48,597 nt of DNA from Reyranella sp. (GCA_022844015.1 JALHMO010000031.1:1-48597); one strand, 5' to 3'; shown: positions 30,339 to 41,400, counted from the first letter of the stretch. Numbers and translations: made by a program. Notes: generated by a model from the sequence alone, not told the origin.

Positions 30339-31970
30339 ATGATCGCCTTCGCCTTCACTTTCCCGGTCGGACGTTATCACGCGACGCCTTGGGGGCGGAA
30401 CGCCAACGAAGCGGACGTCGCATGGCCGCCAGAACCTGTGCGCATCTTGCGCGCATTGGTCGCGACTTGGTGGCGAAAGGCAGACCGTAAAGCATTTCCC
30501 AAGGAAGTTCTCGATGACCTGATCGACGTCCTCACGACTGAGCCGCCGCTGTTCCATTTGCCCGATGCGGTTCATAGCCACATCCGCACCTACATGCCGG
30601 CGCCAACAAAGCCGCCAGGGACGTTGATCTATGACGCCTTCTTCTGTCTAGGTCGCGACGCAGAGCTAGTCGCCATCTGGCCAAAAGCCGTGCTGAACGA
30701 AGCGCAGCGCTCTCTTGCCGCTCATCTCTTGGAGCGGATCGGGTATCTCGGTCGCGCGGAAAGTTGGGCGGAAGGCCGGATCGTGGAAGTCGGATATGGC
30801 GAAATCAATGCCCGCCCACGTGAACTGGCCGGTCAGGACATCTTCACGGACAGTGGAGAGGTTGTTCCGCTGATCGCCGACCGCGATTCTGTCCCATTCG
30901 ATGCGACCATTTCGACGACACCGCGACACTGGGCAGAACTGCGGGCGAAGCTTCTGAACAATTTGAAGGGCAAGAGCAAGCGCGAGCGGAATCGAATAGA
31001 GGCAACGCTTCCGGAGCGTCTGGCGGATGCACTCGCCGTCGACACCTCCGACTGGCGCAAGGCCGGCTGGTCGAGCCCACCGCCGCTCAAGAAGGTTGTC
31101 TACGACCGGCCGGTCGTCGGACCGCTGCCGCCCCGCGGCCACGCCGCTCGGTCTATCAGAGAAGCCGGGCGGAGCGGCGTCCCTGAGGTTGCGCGCTTCG
31201 TTCTTGCCGGGCGTCCGCCGCCGCGGATCGAGGACACGCTCCGGATCGGCGAGATCGCGCGCCGCGCTTTGATGAGCAAGTTTGGAGGCGAACTGCCGCC
31301 GATCGAGTTTTCCGGTCGCGATGAGAAGGGGCCATTGCGTGACGATCCCGAACATGCGCACGCCTTCTATTTGCCGGAAGACGCCGATGGTGACGGCTTG
31401 ATAGATCATCTGATCGTCTATTGTCGCCTCGGCTTCTCCTCGGAGGCGAAGCGAGCGCTCGACAGCCTCACGAGACTGTGGATCGAGCACGGTCGTGTCG
31501 ACGATGAGGGTGAGCGTGGTCGCAAGGAATGGCGGCTGGCGCTGGAGGATATCGCAGCGCCGAGCGCCTTCTGGGAGGTGAGCGGGCTGTTGCGACCTGC
31601 CAAAGTTTGGCGTTCAGTTACACCATTGCTGAAAGGTCGATTCGACAAGGAGCGCCCGGGCAACTTCGAGGCGCTGGTGCTTAGCTATGGCAGGCAGATC
31701 ATCGGGGAATGGACAAAGCGCTTTCCCGAGATGGCAGTGCCGAATGTTACGCCGATGGTCGAAGTGAACCCCGCCCGATTTGCGACGCGTGCCGGTGGCC
31801 GTCCACTCTCCACGCTCGCCTTCTCGCGAACGCGGCGTGGCCGTGGGGGCCGTCAACCGGATACGGCAGGTGGGTTCTTCCAACTCGACTTTTCCGATGA
31901 AGAAGTGCGCGGTCCAATTGCGCTAGGTTGGGGTGCGCATTTTGGTTTGGGATTGTTTTCAGCGTTGTAG
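30339..31970 (+). CDS. csb2: Csb2 (GSU0054-like), Cas5-Cas6 fusion of type I-G
   Basis: The 543-aa protein begins with the Cas5-like IAFAFTFPVGRYHATPWGR and EADVAWPPEPVRILRALVATWW. The C-terminal half (about residues 300-540; EHAHAFYLPEDADGDGLIDHLIVY) resembles the Cas6-like RNase part. In I-G systems the fused protein both cuts the pre-crRNA at the repeat hairpin and caps the 5' end of the crRNA. ATG 30339 is 17 bases after csb1. It ends the effector operon; the next gene starts 97 bases on. Confidence 0.92.
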   Translation: MIAFAFTFPVGRYHATPWGRNANEADVAWPPEPVRILRALVATWWRKADRKAFPKEVLDDLIDVLTTEPPLFHLPDAVHSHIRTYMPAPTKPPGTLIYDAFFCLGRDAELVAIWPKAVLNEAQRSLAAHLLERIGYLGRAESWAEGRIVEVGYGEINARPRELAGQDIFTDSGEVVPLIADRDSVPFDATISTTPRHWAELRAKLLNNLKGKSKRERNRIEATLPERLADALAVDTSDWRKAGWSSPPPLKKVVYDRPVVGPLPPRGHAARSIREAGRSGVPEVARFVLAGRPPPRIEDTLRIGEIARRALMSKFGGELPPIEFSGRDEKGPLRDDPEHAHAFYLPEDADGDGLIDHLIVYCRLGFSSEAKRALDSLTRLWIEHGRVDDEGERGRKEWRLALEDIAAPSAFWEVSGLLRPAKVWRSVTPLLKGRFDKERPGNFEALVLSYGRQIIGEWTKRFPEMAVPNVTPMVEVNPARFATRAGGRPLSTLAFSRTRRGRGGRQPDTAGGFFQLDFSDEEVRGPIALGWGAHFGLGLFSAL

Positions 31971-32066
31971 CGTATGCGAGCGGAGCCGTCGCCCATATCC
32001 AAACCTCATCCAACTGCAGCCCGAGGTGGGCACTCTCGCTACGTCTATCGCTCGTGAAGTTCGCCG

Positions 32067-32609
32067 ATGCCCCTTCAAAATTCAATCCGGTTCAAGTTCG
32101 CGCCCGCAAAGGCCTGGGCCGCCGTGCTTTGGATGCTCCGGCAGGAGCCCTCGTGCGATCTGCACACGGGCCTCAAGGCGTGTTACTTCGCGGACAAGAA
32201 GCACCTCAACGAGCACGATCGCCCGATCTTCGGCGCAACATACCGCGCGATGAAGTTCGGGCCGGTTCCCCTGGAAATCTACGACATTATGCAGGGTTCT
32301 CCATTGTACTTGGCCGAGTTGGGTGCCGATCGCTATCCATGGGAACTTCGCGGATTCACTCTGCTGATGCGCGACAACAGCGATCCTGATCTGTCGGTGC
32401 TGTCGGAGTCCGACATGGAAGCGCTCGAATACGGGTACAGGCAAGCCAGGAGCCTGACCTTCAACGAGCGGACGGCCGCAACCCATGGCCGCGACTGGCA
32501 GGCCGGCAGGCTCGGCACGATGCGCTACGAGGACATGATCGAGGATCGCCCCGACAAGGCCGAGAAGGTCGCCTTTCTGCGCGAGGCGGCGCCCTATCTT
32601 CGACTTTAA
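32067..32609 (+). CDS. Panacea-domain (SocA/DUF4065-like) antitoxin-type protein inside the cas locus
   Basis: The 180-aa protein has the Panacea signature: AAVLWMLRQEPSCDLHTGLK, YFADKKHLNEHDRPIFGATY, and MKFGPVPLEIYDIM. The domain is known as a promiscuous antitoxin that neutralises diverse toxins, and as SocA of Caulobacter, a proteolytic adaptor for SocB. No toxin gene of known kind lies next to it. It sits between csb2 and the adaptation genes, on the cas strand, and is convergent with an XRE gene 26 bases downstream. Panacea is not a known part of type I-G systems, so its presence is notable. Confidence 0.85.
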   Translation: MPLQNSIRFKFAPAKAWAAVLWMLRQEPSCDLHTGLKACYFADKKHLNEHDRPIFGATYRAMKFGPVPLEIYDIMQGSPLYLAELGADRYPWELRGFTLLMRDNSDPDLSVLSESDMEALEYGYRQARSLTFNERTAATHGRDWQAGRLGTMRYEDMIEDRPDKAEKVAFLREAAPYLRL

Positions 32610-32635
32610 GCCTACGGTCGTCGAGCCTATGTGGG

Positions 32636-32986
32636 TCAGACACCGGCCTCGCTCAGCACGCGAATGCGGCCCTGCGCCCGCCCGCGCGTCTTCGCCCGAA
32701 CCGTGATGTCCACGTCCTGTCCGAGCTTCGTCAGCAATCTCATCAGCCGCTCACTGGAGAAGTTGTCGATCCGACCGTTGATCAGCGCCGACACCTTCGA
32801 TTGATCGATTGCCATGAGCGCAGCTGCGGCAGCCTGGCTGAGATGTCGGCGCGCGATTGCGCGCCGGATGTGACTGGTGAGCTGGGCCTTGGCCAGCTCT
32901 TCCTCGGGCTCGGGCAGGCCGAGATCGGCAAACACGTTGCCGCTGCTCTCCGCCACCGCGATCCTGTCTTGAAGCTTCTTGCCCAT
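32636..32986 (-). CDS. XRE-family regulator / HigA2-like antitoxin
   Basis: The 116-aa protein has a helix-turn-helix in its C-terminal half: LTSHIRRAIARRHLSQAAAA, ALMAIDQSKVSALINGRIDNFSSERL, LTKLGQDVDITV. This is the HTH_37-type HigA2-like family, usually the second gene of a RelE-type TA pair. No RelE/HigB toxin is seen upstream on its strand. Its promoter region (32987-33181) is shared, divergently, with cas4-cas1-cas2, so it may control those genes. Confidence 0.85.
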   Translation of the reverse strand: MGKKLQDRIAVAESSGNVFADLGLPEPEEELAKAQLTSHIRRAIARRHLSQAAAAALMAIDQSKVSALINGRIDNFSSERLMRLLTKLGQDVDITVRAKTRGRAQGRIRVLSEAGV

Positions 32987-33181
32987 CGGTCGTATCCACC
33001 CTTGTGCCCCAAATCGACTTTCCGATTGCGCCGGTCAGCGCTGTGCTCGCAGGCCATCCCGGATGTCCCCATCGGAGTGAGAGGAACCCAGGCTAAACCA
33101 ACGGTTGCACACGAACGAATTCTATCTGACACTATACCGGCAGGACAGGCCTTCATCTCTTGGCATCACCGGGAGAGCGTC

Positions 33182-34927
33182 ATGTCGGGCGACCAACTGG
33201 AGCTGCACCTTCCCGCGCCGGCAGTGACCGGCGACACGCCGCTCGTGCCGGCACGCATGGTCAACGAGTTCGTCTACTGCCCGCGCCTCGCCTATCTCAT
33301 GTGGACCCAGAGCGAATGGGCGGAGACGGGCGACACGGTCGAAGGCAAGCGCGTCCATGGGAGGGTCGATCGGCCGAGCGCGCCGCTGCCGGCGCCTGAA
33401 ACCCTCGACGCCGCCGATGCGACAGTTCCCGACAAGATCGTCAGTCGCTCGCTGACGCTCTCCTCGCAAAGCCTCGGCGTCATCGCCAGGCTCGATATCG
33501 CTGAAGCCGAGGACGGCATCGTGACTCCGGTCGACTACAAGCGTGGCCGGCGCCCGCATGTGGCACTGGGGGTCTACGAGCCCGAGCGTATCCAGGTCTG
33601 CCTCCAGGCGCTGCTGCTGGAAGAGAACGACTATCGCGTCGAGGAAGGCGCCATCTACTACGCCGAGAGCCGCGAGCGGGTGCGCATCGTGCTCGACGAG
33701 GCGCTGCGGAACGCGGCGCGCGCCGCGGTCAGCGAGCTGCGCCTGACCGTGTCCCAGGGCCGCATCCCGCCGCCGTTGCAGGACAGCCCCAAGTGCCCGC
33801 GCTGTGCCCTGGTGACGGTCTGCCTGCCCGACGAGGTCCGGTCGCTCTCGGGTTCGCCGCTGGCCCCGAGGACGATCGCCACGCCGGCCGACGAGGCCCT
33901 GCCGCTCGTCGTGCAATCGCAGTATGCGCGGATCGGCAAGGAGGGCGAGACGCTCAAGATCGCCGACGAGGAGAAGGGCGACACGCGGGTGCGCTTCATC
34001 GACATCTCCGATGTGGCCCTGTTCGGCAACGTCTCGATCACGACGCCGGCGCTCGCGGCGCTGCTCGAGCGCGAGATCCCGGTCACCTTCCACAGCCACG
34101 GCGGCTGGTTCCGCGGCGTCGCGCATGGCGTCGGGCATCGCAATGTCGAGGTGCGCACGGCGCAGTACCGGATGAGCTTCGACGAGGCGGCCTGCCTGCG
34201 CTTCGCGAAGGAGCTGGTGGCGGCCAAGATCACCAATCAACGGACGATGCTGCGGCGCAACTGGCGCGGCACGCCGGAGGATCGGCAGGCCGCGCTCGAC
34301 CGTCTCGCGGCGGCCCGCAAGTCGGCCGGGGATGCTGCGACAATCGTCACCCTGCTGGGCATCGAGGGCGATGCGGCTGCCACCTACTTTCGCGCTTTTG
34401 CCGGCCTCATCGAGCCGCCGGCCGACAAGGCGGCACGGGACGGCGACAAGCTGTCGACCTTCCGCTTCGATGCGCGCAATCGCCGGCCGCCGACCGATCC
34501 CGTGAATGCGATGCTGTCGCTCGCGTACGCCATGCTCACGCGCCACCTGACGATCATGCTGGCCTCGGTCGGCCTCGATCCCTATCGCGGCTTCTACCAC
34601 GCGCCGCGCTACGGCAGGCCGGCGCTCGCGCTCGACATCATGGAGCCGTTCCGTCCCATTGTCGCCGATTCGGTGGTGCTGTCGGCCATCAACACCGGCG
34701 AGCTCGGGGCGGGCGACTTCGTGGTGGCCGCCACCGGCACGGCGCTGACCCAGGCCGGCCGCCGCCGCTTCGTCGAGGCCTTCGAGCGCCGCCTGGCGCA
34801 GGAGACGACGCATCCCGTGTTCGGCTACCAGCTCAGCATGCGCCGGATGCTCGTCGTGCAGGCCCGGTTGCTCTCGCGTTTTCTTCTGGGCGAGCTCGCG
34901 CACTATCCGCACTACCTGCCGCGCTGA
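33182..34927 (+). CDS. cas4-cas1: Cas4-Cas1 fusion, adaptation integrase
   Basis: The 581-aa fusion is typical of type I-G. The Cas4 part (about residues 1-225) has Cys33 in YCPRLAYL, the RecB motif VDYK (118-120) and the Cys cluster CPRCALVTVC (205-214) for an Fe-S cluster. The Cas1 part (from about 243) starts LPLVVQSQYARIGKEGETL and has the active-site regions AFAGLIEPP (Glu), GFYHAPRYGRPALALDIMEPFRP (His, Asp/Glu). It trims and integrates new spacers with a defined PAM. GC content and codon use look host-like, unlike csx17. Confidence 0.95.
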   Translation: MSGDQLELHLPAPAVTGDTPLVPARMVNEFVYCPRLAYLMWTQSEWAETGDTVEGKRVHGRVDRPSAPLPAPETLDAADATVPDKIVSRSLTLSSQSLGVIARLDIAEAEDGIVTPVDYKRGRRPHVALGVYEPERIQVCLQALLLEENDYRVEEGAIYYAESRERVRIVLDEALRNAARAAVSELRLTVSQGRIPPPLQDSPKCPRCALVTVCLPDEVRSLSGSPLAPRTIATPADEALPLVVQSQYARIGKEGETLKIADEEKGDTRVRFIDISDVALFGNVSITTPALAALLEREIPVTFHSHGGWFRGVAHGVGHRNVEVRTAQYRMSFDEAACLRFAKELVAAKITNQRTMLRRNWRGTPEDRQAALDRLAAARKSAGDAATIVTLLGIEGDAAATYFRAFAGLIEPPADKAARDGDKLSTFRFDARNRRPPTDPVNAMLSLAYAMLTRHLTIMLASVGLDPYRGFYHAPRYGRPALALDIMEPFRPIVADSVVLSAINTGELGAGDFVVAATGTALTQAGRRRFVEAFERRLAQETTHPVFGYQLSMRRMLVVQARLLSRFLLGELAHYPHYLPR

Positions 34928-34934
34928 GGCCGAC

Positions 34935-35228
34935 ATGTCCGACGAGCGGCTTTTCATCGTGACCTACGACATCGCCGACCAGAAGCGTTGGCGGCGGGTC
35001 TTCAAGGCCATGCAGGGGTATGGCGAGTGGCTTCAGCTCTCGGTCTTCCAGTGCCGTTTGACGCGCCGGCGGCGGCAGGAGCTCGAGACGCGGCTGCGCG
35101 GCCTGGTCAAGAACGGCGAGGACCATGTGCTGCTGATCGACGTGGGCTCCGCCGACAGGATCGAGCTCGCGGTGGAAAGCATCGGCAAGACCTTCGCGAA
35201 GGTGGAGCGCCAGCCGGTGGTCATCTAG
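34935..35228 (+). CDS. cas2: Cas2 adaptation protein
   Basis: The 97-aa protein begins FIVTYDIADQKRWRRVFKAM, with the conserved Asp of the first strand, followed by LSVFQCRLTRRRRQELE and DHVLLIDVG. It has the ferredoxin-like fold that bridges Cas1 dimers. It starts 8 bases after cas4-cas1 and is followed by the array leader. Confidence 0.95.
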   Translation: MSDERLFIVTYDIADQKRWRRVFKAMQGYGEWLQLSVFQCRLTRRRRQELETRLRGLVKNGEDHVLLIDVGSADRIELAVESIGKTFAKVERQPVVI

Positions 35229-35494
35229 ATTGAAGAGACGGAGGAGACGGGAGACGAAAGGCGAACGCGCGTCGGATGTTCGAGCCGGCATGTCGCCGGA
35301 TGCGTTCGAGCGGCCAAGTGGCGCGCGGACTCCCAAGGTCGCTCGAATTTCGCTAACGTGCTGAACCTGCGATGTTCTTTGACATGGTGAATAAGACTTT
35401 GCCGTCCGCTGGAACGTCCGGCTTGCCGAGACTTGACCATCGCTCGAATATCTTGCCCTCTGGCGTTGATAACGCTTTTGTTCTGGGGGCAGGA
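35229..35494 (+). promoter_or_regulatory. CRISPR leader
   Basis: These 266 bases lie between cas2 and the first repeat. The part nearest the array (from about 35370) is richer in A and T and includes TTCTTTGACATGGTGAATAAG split across 35375-35395 and GATAACGCTTTTGTTCTGGG just before the repeat. TTGACA at 35379-35384 could be a -35 box, but a good -10 is not seen. Leader placement agrees with repeat orientation and with the position of the degenerate repeats at the other end. Confidence 0.75.
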
Positions 35495-38400
35495 GCATCC
35501 GAGGCGTTCGCGCCTCGGCCTCATTGAAGGTTGCCGCTCGGGTAGGTGTCGGCGTTGAACACCGTCGCATCCGAGGCGTTCGCGCCTCGGCCTCATTGAA
35601 GGGTCGTAGAGGTGGAGGAGGAGTTCGACCGTCTCGCTGCATCCGAGGCGTTCGCGCCTCGGCCTCATTGAAGGCCTGTCGCCGACGCGCCGGCTGGCGA
35701 TATTCCAGACGGCATCCGAGGCGTTCGCGCCTCGGCCTCATTGAAGGGGGAATATGTTGGCGGTCATGTGCAGCGCAGCAGCCCGCATCCGAGGCGTTCG
35801 CGCCTCGGCCTCATTGAAGGTTCATCTTCGCGATCGCCTCGGCGGACATGATCGCGCATCCGAGGCGTTCGCGCCTCGGCCTCATTGAAGGTCCGCATAC
35901 TCTCCCCAGATCGAACAGGGAGAGAGCCGCATCCGAGGCGTTCGCGCCTCGGCCTCATTGAAGGATCGTCAGGCCGGTCGAGCGTTCCGTGCGGGCGTAG
36001 GCATCCGAGGCGTTCGCGCCTCGGCCTCATTGAAGGCCAGCTGGAAAAATCCAGCCTACTACAGCATCATTAACGCATCCGAGGCGTTCGCGCCTCGGCC
36101 TCATTGAAGGTCGGCGATGATGCGCTTGAGGCGGCCTGTGCTGATGAGCCGCATCCGAGGCGTTCGCGCCTCGGCCTCATTGAAGGGCGAGATCGTCGAC
36201 GGTGCAGGTGTCGGACGATGGTGCATCCGAGGCGTTCGCGCCTCGGCCTCATTGAAGGGATCACATCCGAACCGGAGTGGTCGACGCCGGTAAACCAGAC
36301 GCATCCGAGGCGTTCGCGCCTCGGCCTCATTGAAGGGTCGCTGAATACCTGATCGACGGTAACGCCACGCAGGCGGCGCATCCGAGGCGTTCGCGCCTCG
36401 GCCTCATTGAAGGACGATCAGCGCCACGAACAACGGCACGGTGATCGTGGACCGCATCCGAGGCGTTCGCGCCTCGGCCTCATTGAAGGCGCGTCGAGTG
36501 CGACCGTGGCAGCGGTGGTCCCCGTGCATCCGAGGCGTTCGCGCCTCGGCCTCATTGAAGGCCGGGGTTTTTCTCCCGCCACGCTGCTACACCTCGATGC
36601 ATCCGAGGCGTTCGCGCCTCGGCCTCATTGAAGGCTGTTGAAGTCCTCGAACGTGTCGGCCAGCTCCTTGACCGCATCCGAGGCGTTCGCGCCTCGGCCT
36701 CATTGAAGGCTAACAGTGCCAAGCCCCGTCGAAATCGCCAGCGTTCGCATCCGAGGCGTTCGCGCCTCGGCCTCATTGAAGGATGACGCCCGGCATGTCC
36801 TGCATCGAATTGGATTGGGCATCCGAGGCGTTCGCGCCTCGGCCTCATTGAAGGGGCGTGCGCTGGATGACGGTCGACAACGACCTGCGCCAGGCATCCG
36901 AGGCGTTCGCGCCTCGGCCTCATTGAAGGTTATCCTCGAACACCATATAGACCTTGTCGTCCATGGGCATCCGAGGCGTTCGCGCCTCGGCCTCATTGAA
37001 GGCGGCGCATGTCGAAGGCGAGGGCGTCTTGGGCGAGCGGCATCCGAGGCGTTCGCGCCTCGGCCTCATTGAAGGCCGGCAGGTCGAGCGGCTCCATCAT
37101 GAACGCCAGCTTTGCATCCGAGGCGTTCGCGCCTCGGCCTCATTGAAGGACGCCGGCACGCGAGGCGGCATGACCGATCCGGGCGGCATCCGAGGCGTTC
37201 GCGCCTCGGCCTCATTGAAGGCTCGGCAGCACGGGCGCGCGGGGCCGCATACGCCAGCGCGCATCCGAGGCGTTCGCGCCTCGGCCTCATTGAAGGTCCT
37301 GTTCGTCCACGGTCACGATGAGGTCGGTCTGCGCATCCGAGGCGTTCGCGCCTCGGCCTCATTGAAGGCTCCGCGATCGGCCGTGGCATCCATCGTGACC
37401 ATACATGCATCCGAGGCGTTCGCGCCTCGGCCTCATTGAAGGTATTAGACGAAAGTGGATACGTTCGCAATCCTACTAATGCATCCGAGGCGTTCGCGCC
37501 TCGGCCTCATTGAAGGGCTCACAGATCCCCGATGCAATCGACGTTTCCGGCGGTGCATCCGAGGCGTTCGCGCCTCGGCCTCATTGAAGGAGACGAGGGG
37601 ACGCCGGGGCGACCGGGTCGCGCCACGCATCCGAGGCGTTCGCGCCTCGGCCTCATTGAAGGCCTCGACGAACACCAGTCGCCGCCCGTTCTATCACGCA
37701 TCCGAGGCGTTCGCGCCTCGGCCTCATTGAAGGTATTTAGAGCGCCTTTTAGAACATTTAGCTCATAATCTGCATCCGAGGCGTTCGCGCCTCGGCCTCA
37801 TTGAAGGTCCTGCACCGAGATTGTCGTGTCCGCCTGCAGGTCGGCATCCGAGGCGTTCGCGCCTCGGCCTCATTGAAGGGTCCAGTCCCTCGATCAGAAC
37901 CTTGATGCATTCGACCGCATCCGAGGCGTTCGCGCCTCGGCCTCATTGAAGGGTGATCGCCGTGCCCGAGGCGAGCACGGCCACCGGGATGGCATCCGAG
38001 GCGTTCGCGCCTCGGCCTCATTGAAGGGGCGTCACGCGCGCCACGAACAGGGCCGGCATTCCCGGCATCCGAGGCGTTCGCGCCTCGGCCTCATTGAAGG
38101 GTGAGGTGCGGCGCCCGGCCTTCGTCGAAGCCGCGGCGCATCCGAGGCGTTCGCGCCTCGGCCTCATTGAAGGTCTTTCCGGATGCGGTCGCACTCCTTA
38201 GACCATCGCGCATCCGAGGCGTTCGCGCCTCGGCCTCATTGAAGGTAGTAGTCGAGCGTGCCCTGCAGGTTCTTGGCGTAGCATCCGAGGCGTTCGCGCC
38301 TCGGCCTCATTGAAGGCGCAGGTCGCGGAGCGCGCGGTCAATCCACTCCAGCGCATCCGAGGCGTTCGCGCCTCGGCCTCATTGAAGGCATTGTACAGGA

Positions 38401-41400
38401 GAGAGGAGTTCGGCAACGCGAACGAGCATCCGAGGCGTTCGCGCCTCGGCCTCATTGAAGGGGCGGCGGCAGCCTGTCGAGCAGCTCGCCCACGGTGCAT
38501 CCGAGGCGTTCGCGCCTCGGCCTCATTGAAGGCTCTGGTACCGGGATCACGGCGCGAAGGACCCGACAGGAGCATCCGAGGCGTTCGCGCCTCGGCCTCA
38601 TTGAAGGGCGGTCAGCGGTTAAGATCGCCGACGAAGCGGCCATCGCATCCGAGGCGTTCGCGCCTCGGCCTCATTGAAGGTTGAGAACGTCGTCCTCGTT
38701 GGCCATGCCCTCGATGAGCATCCGAGGCGTTCGCGCCTCGGCCTCATTGAAGGACCGGCACGATCCGATTCGCCAACCCAAATAGCTCGGGCATCCGAGG
38801 CGTTCGCGCCTCGGCCTCATTGAAGGACGTTGAACGCCGCGTTGTTCCACTTGACCGTCGTGCATCCGAGGCGTTCGCGCCTCGGCCTCATTGAAGGACC
38901 TTCCAGATACGGCGGACGGGCTGGTGAGGCTCGGCGCATCCGAGGCGTTCGCGCCTCGGCCTCATTGAAGGGTTGCCGTCGCTGGCGCCGACAGAGAATC
39001 GCGCGCCAGGCATCCGAGGCGTTCGCGCCTCGGCCTCATTGAAGGTCGTCGAGAACGCCAAGGGGCGATTCCTTCTCACCTCAGGCATCCGAGGCGTTCG
39101 CGCCTCGGCCTCATTGAAGGGTGACCTCGACGCAGTGGCGGCAAGGCATGGTCGCCGTCGCATCCGAGGCGTTCGCGCCTCGGCCTCATTGAAGGGGCAT
39201 CACTTCCTCCTGTTCCTCGCCTTCGTGGCGCGGCATCCGAGGCGTTCGCGCCTCGGCCTCATTGAAGGGGTCGCAGCCAGAACGGCGAGCGCTCCACTCC
39301 ACCAGGAGGCATCCGAGGCGTTCGCGCCTCGGCCTCATTGAAGGCTTGTCGATCCATGTGCGCAATGCCGCCGCTTGCGCGCATCCGAGGCGTTCGCGCC
39401 TCGGCCTCATTGAAGGTTCGCTCGAAGCCGGGCAGGCGTATCTCATGCAGAGGCATCCGAGGCGTTCGCGCCTCGGCCTCATTGAAGGCTCCTTACGTCA
39501 CATTGCGGGCGAGTCCCATGGCGGCGCATCCGAGGCGTTCGCGCCTCGGCCTCATTGAAGGCGAATTGAACGGCACATGCTTTCGCTTGGCATTGCCGCG
39601 CATCCGAGGCGTTCGCGCCTCGGCCTCATTGAAGGGCGTGACAGTCGTCGCACAGCACGGTGACACCGCCATTGCATCCGAGGCGTTCGCGCCTCGGCCT
39701 CATTGAAGGTCTGTGAGCTCATCGATGGTCTTCTTCGCAGCAGCCAGCATCCGAGGCGTTCGCGCCTCGGCCTCATTGAAGGAATGTCTCGATGACGACG
39801 AAGGCGACACCAGCAGATGCCGCATCCGAGGCGTTCGCGCCTCGGCCTCATTGAAGGGTCAGCAGCAGCTTGAGGGTATCGGCGCCGAGGTCGTGCATCC
39901 GAGGCGTTCGCGCCTCGGCCTCATTGAAGGGCGCTGGAATCTCCAATTACATCGACCCTGTCGTAAAGCGGCATCCGAGGCGTTCGCGCCTCGGCCTCAT
40001 TGAAGGAGCGATCTCGCGACGGTTTCGGCATCGAGTCAGGTGGCATCCGAGGCGTTCGCGCCTCGGCCTCATTGAAGGGCGAGGAAGCGACATCGATCCC
40101 GCTGATCACGCAGGGGCATCCGAGGCGTTCGCGCCTCGGCCTCATTGAAGGTCGTTCGGAGGGAACGGCGAGAACGCGTTCCAGAGGGCATCCGAGGCGT
40201 TCGCGCCTCGGCCTCATTGAAGGCCGGGCAGGCTCCACATCAGCCCCTTCAGGTTCCCCTGCATCCGAGGCGTTCGCGCCTCGGCCTCATTGAAGGGACG
40301 GACTTCCAGATCGGCCAGCATTCGACGATCACGCATCCGAGGCGTTCGCGCCTCGGCCTCATTGAAGGCGCAGCTGGTCCTCGGTGACCTGCATGTCCAG
40401 GCTCGCATCCGAGGCGTTCGCGCCTCGGCCTCATTGAAGGCTCCGCGTCTGCGGGTTGTTGCTGTCCACCCGGACCGGCGCATCCGAGGCGTTCGCGCCT
40501 CGGCCTCATTGAAGGCGTCTGGATCGACAGCAGACCAGAGCGCCCGCTCCGCATCCGAGGCGTTCGCGCCTCGGCCTCATTGAAGGTTCAAGGAACGGGC
40601 GCAACCGCACCATCGCCTCAGCTTCGCATCCGAGGCGTTCGCGCCTCGGCCTCATTGAAGGCACCCGATCAACGCTTGCTGGCTGTCCGGCTACGAACTC
40701 GGCATCCGAGGCGTTCGCGCCTCGGCCTCATTGAAGGGCCGGGTGCGGTCGCCGCAGATGTCGAAATGCTCGCCAAGCATCCGAGGCGTTCGCGCCTCGG
40801 CCTCATTGAAGGTTCTGCCGCAGCGAGCGTTTGCCGCCCTTGGATAGCGTCGCATCCGAGGCGTTCGCGCCTCGGCCTCATTGAAGGCTCGGCTCCGGCG
40901 TGTCGTTCGCGACTGTCTCCGGGCAGGGCATCCGAGGCGTTCGCGCCTCGGCCTCATTGAAGGACTTTAGGCTTTCGTAGGTTGCGGCTGGCTTCGACGT
41001 GCATCCGAGGCGTTCGCGCCTCGGCCTCATTGAAGGTAGGCCGCGAGCTTCGAGCCCTCGGCGCGAACCGCCAGGCATCCGAGGCGTTCGCGCCTCGGCC
41101 TCATTGAAGGATGGCATCGCCATGCGTGACGATGTCCATCGCCACGGCGCATCCGAGGCGTTCGCGCCTCGGCCTCATTGAAGGGACCCGGTGCTCGCGA
41201 TCGACGACCGGCGCCGCGTGGTCGCATCCGAGGCGTTCGCGCCTCGGCCTCATTGAAGGGCCGGGGGCCGCTGGATGCGCGTGCTCGCCGCGACCGAGCA
41301 TCCGAGGCGTTCGCGCCTCGGCCTCATTGAAGGGTTGTCCAGGCTTGATGGCTGTAGAATTTGGAGCCGAGGCAGGCATCCGAGGCGTTCGCGCCTCGGC

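Noticed and set aside
31928..32389. A 153-codon frame starting MGCAFWFGIVFSVVAYASG, considered as a membrane toxin partner of the Panacea protein
   Set aside because: It overlaps the ends of csb2 and the Panacea gene in another phase and lacks a ribosome site. The hydrophobic start is likely chance, though a toxicity test would settle it.
32987..33181. Search for a RelE/HigB toxin upstream of the XRE gene
   Set aside because: No frame in this 195-base stretch shows the family motifs; only promoter-like DNA is seen.
33122..34957. A 611-codon minus-strand frame opposite cas4-cas1
   Set aside because: Shadow frame without domain; the forward Cas4-Cas1 motifs are unambiguous.
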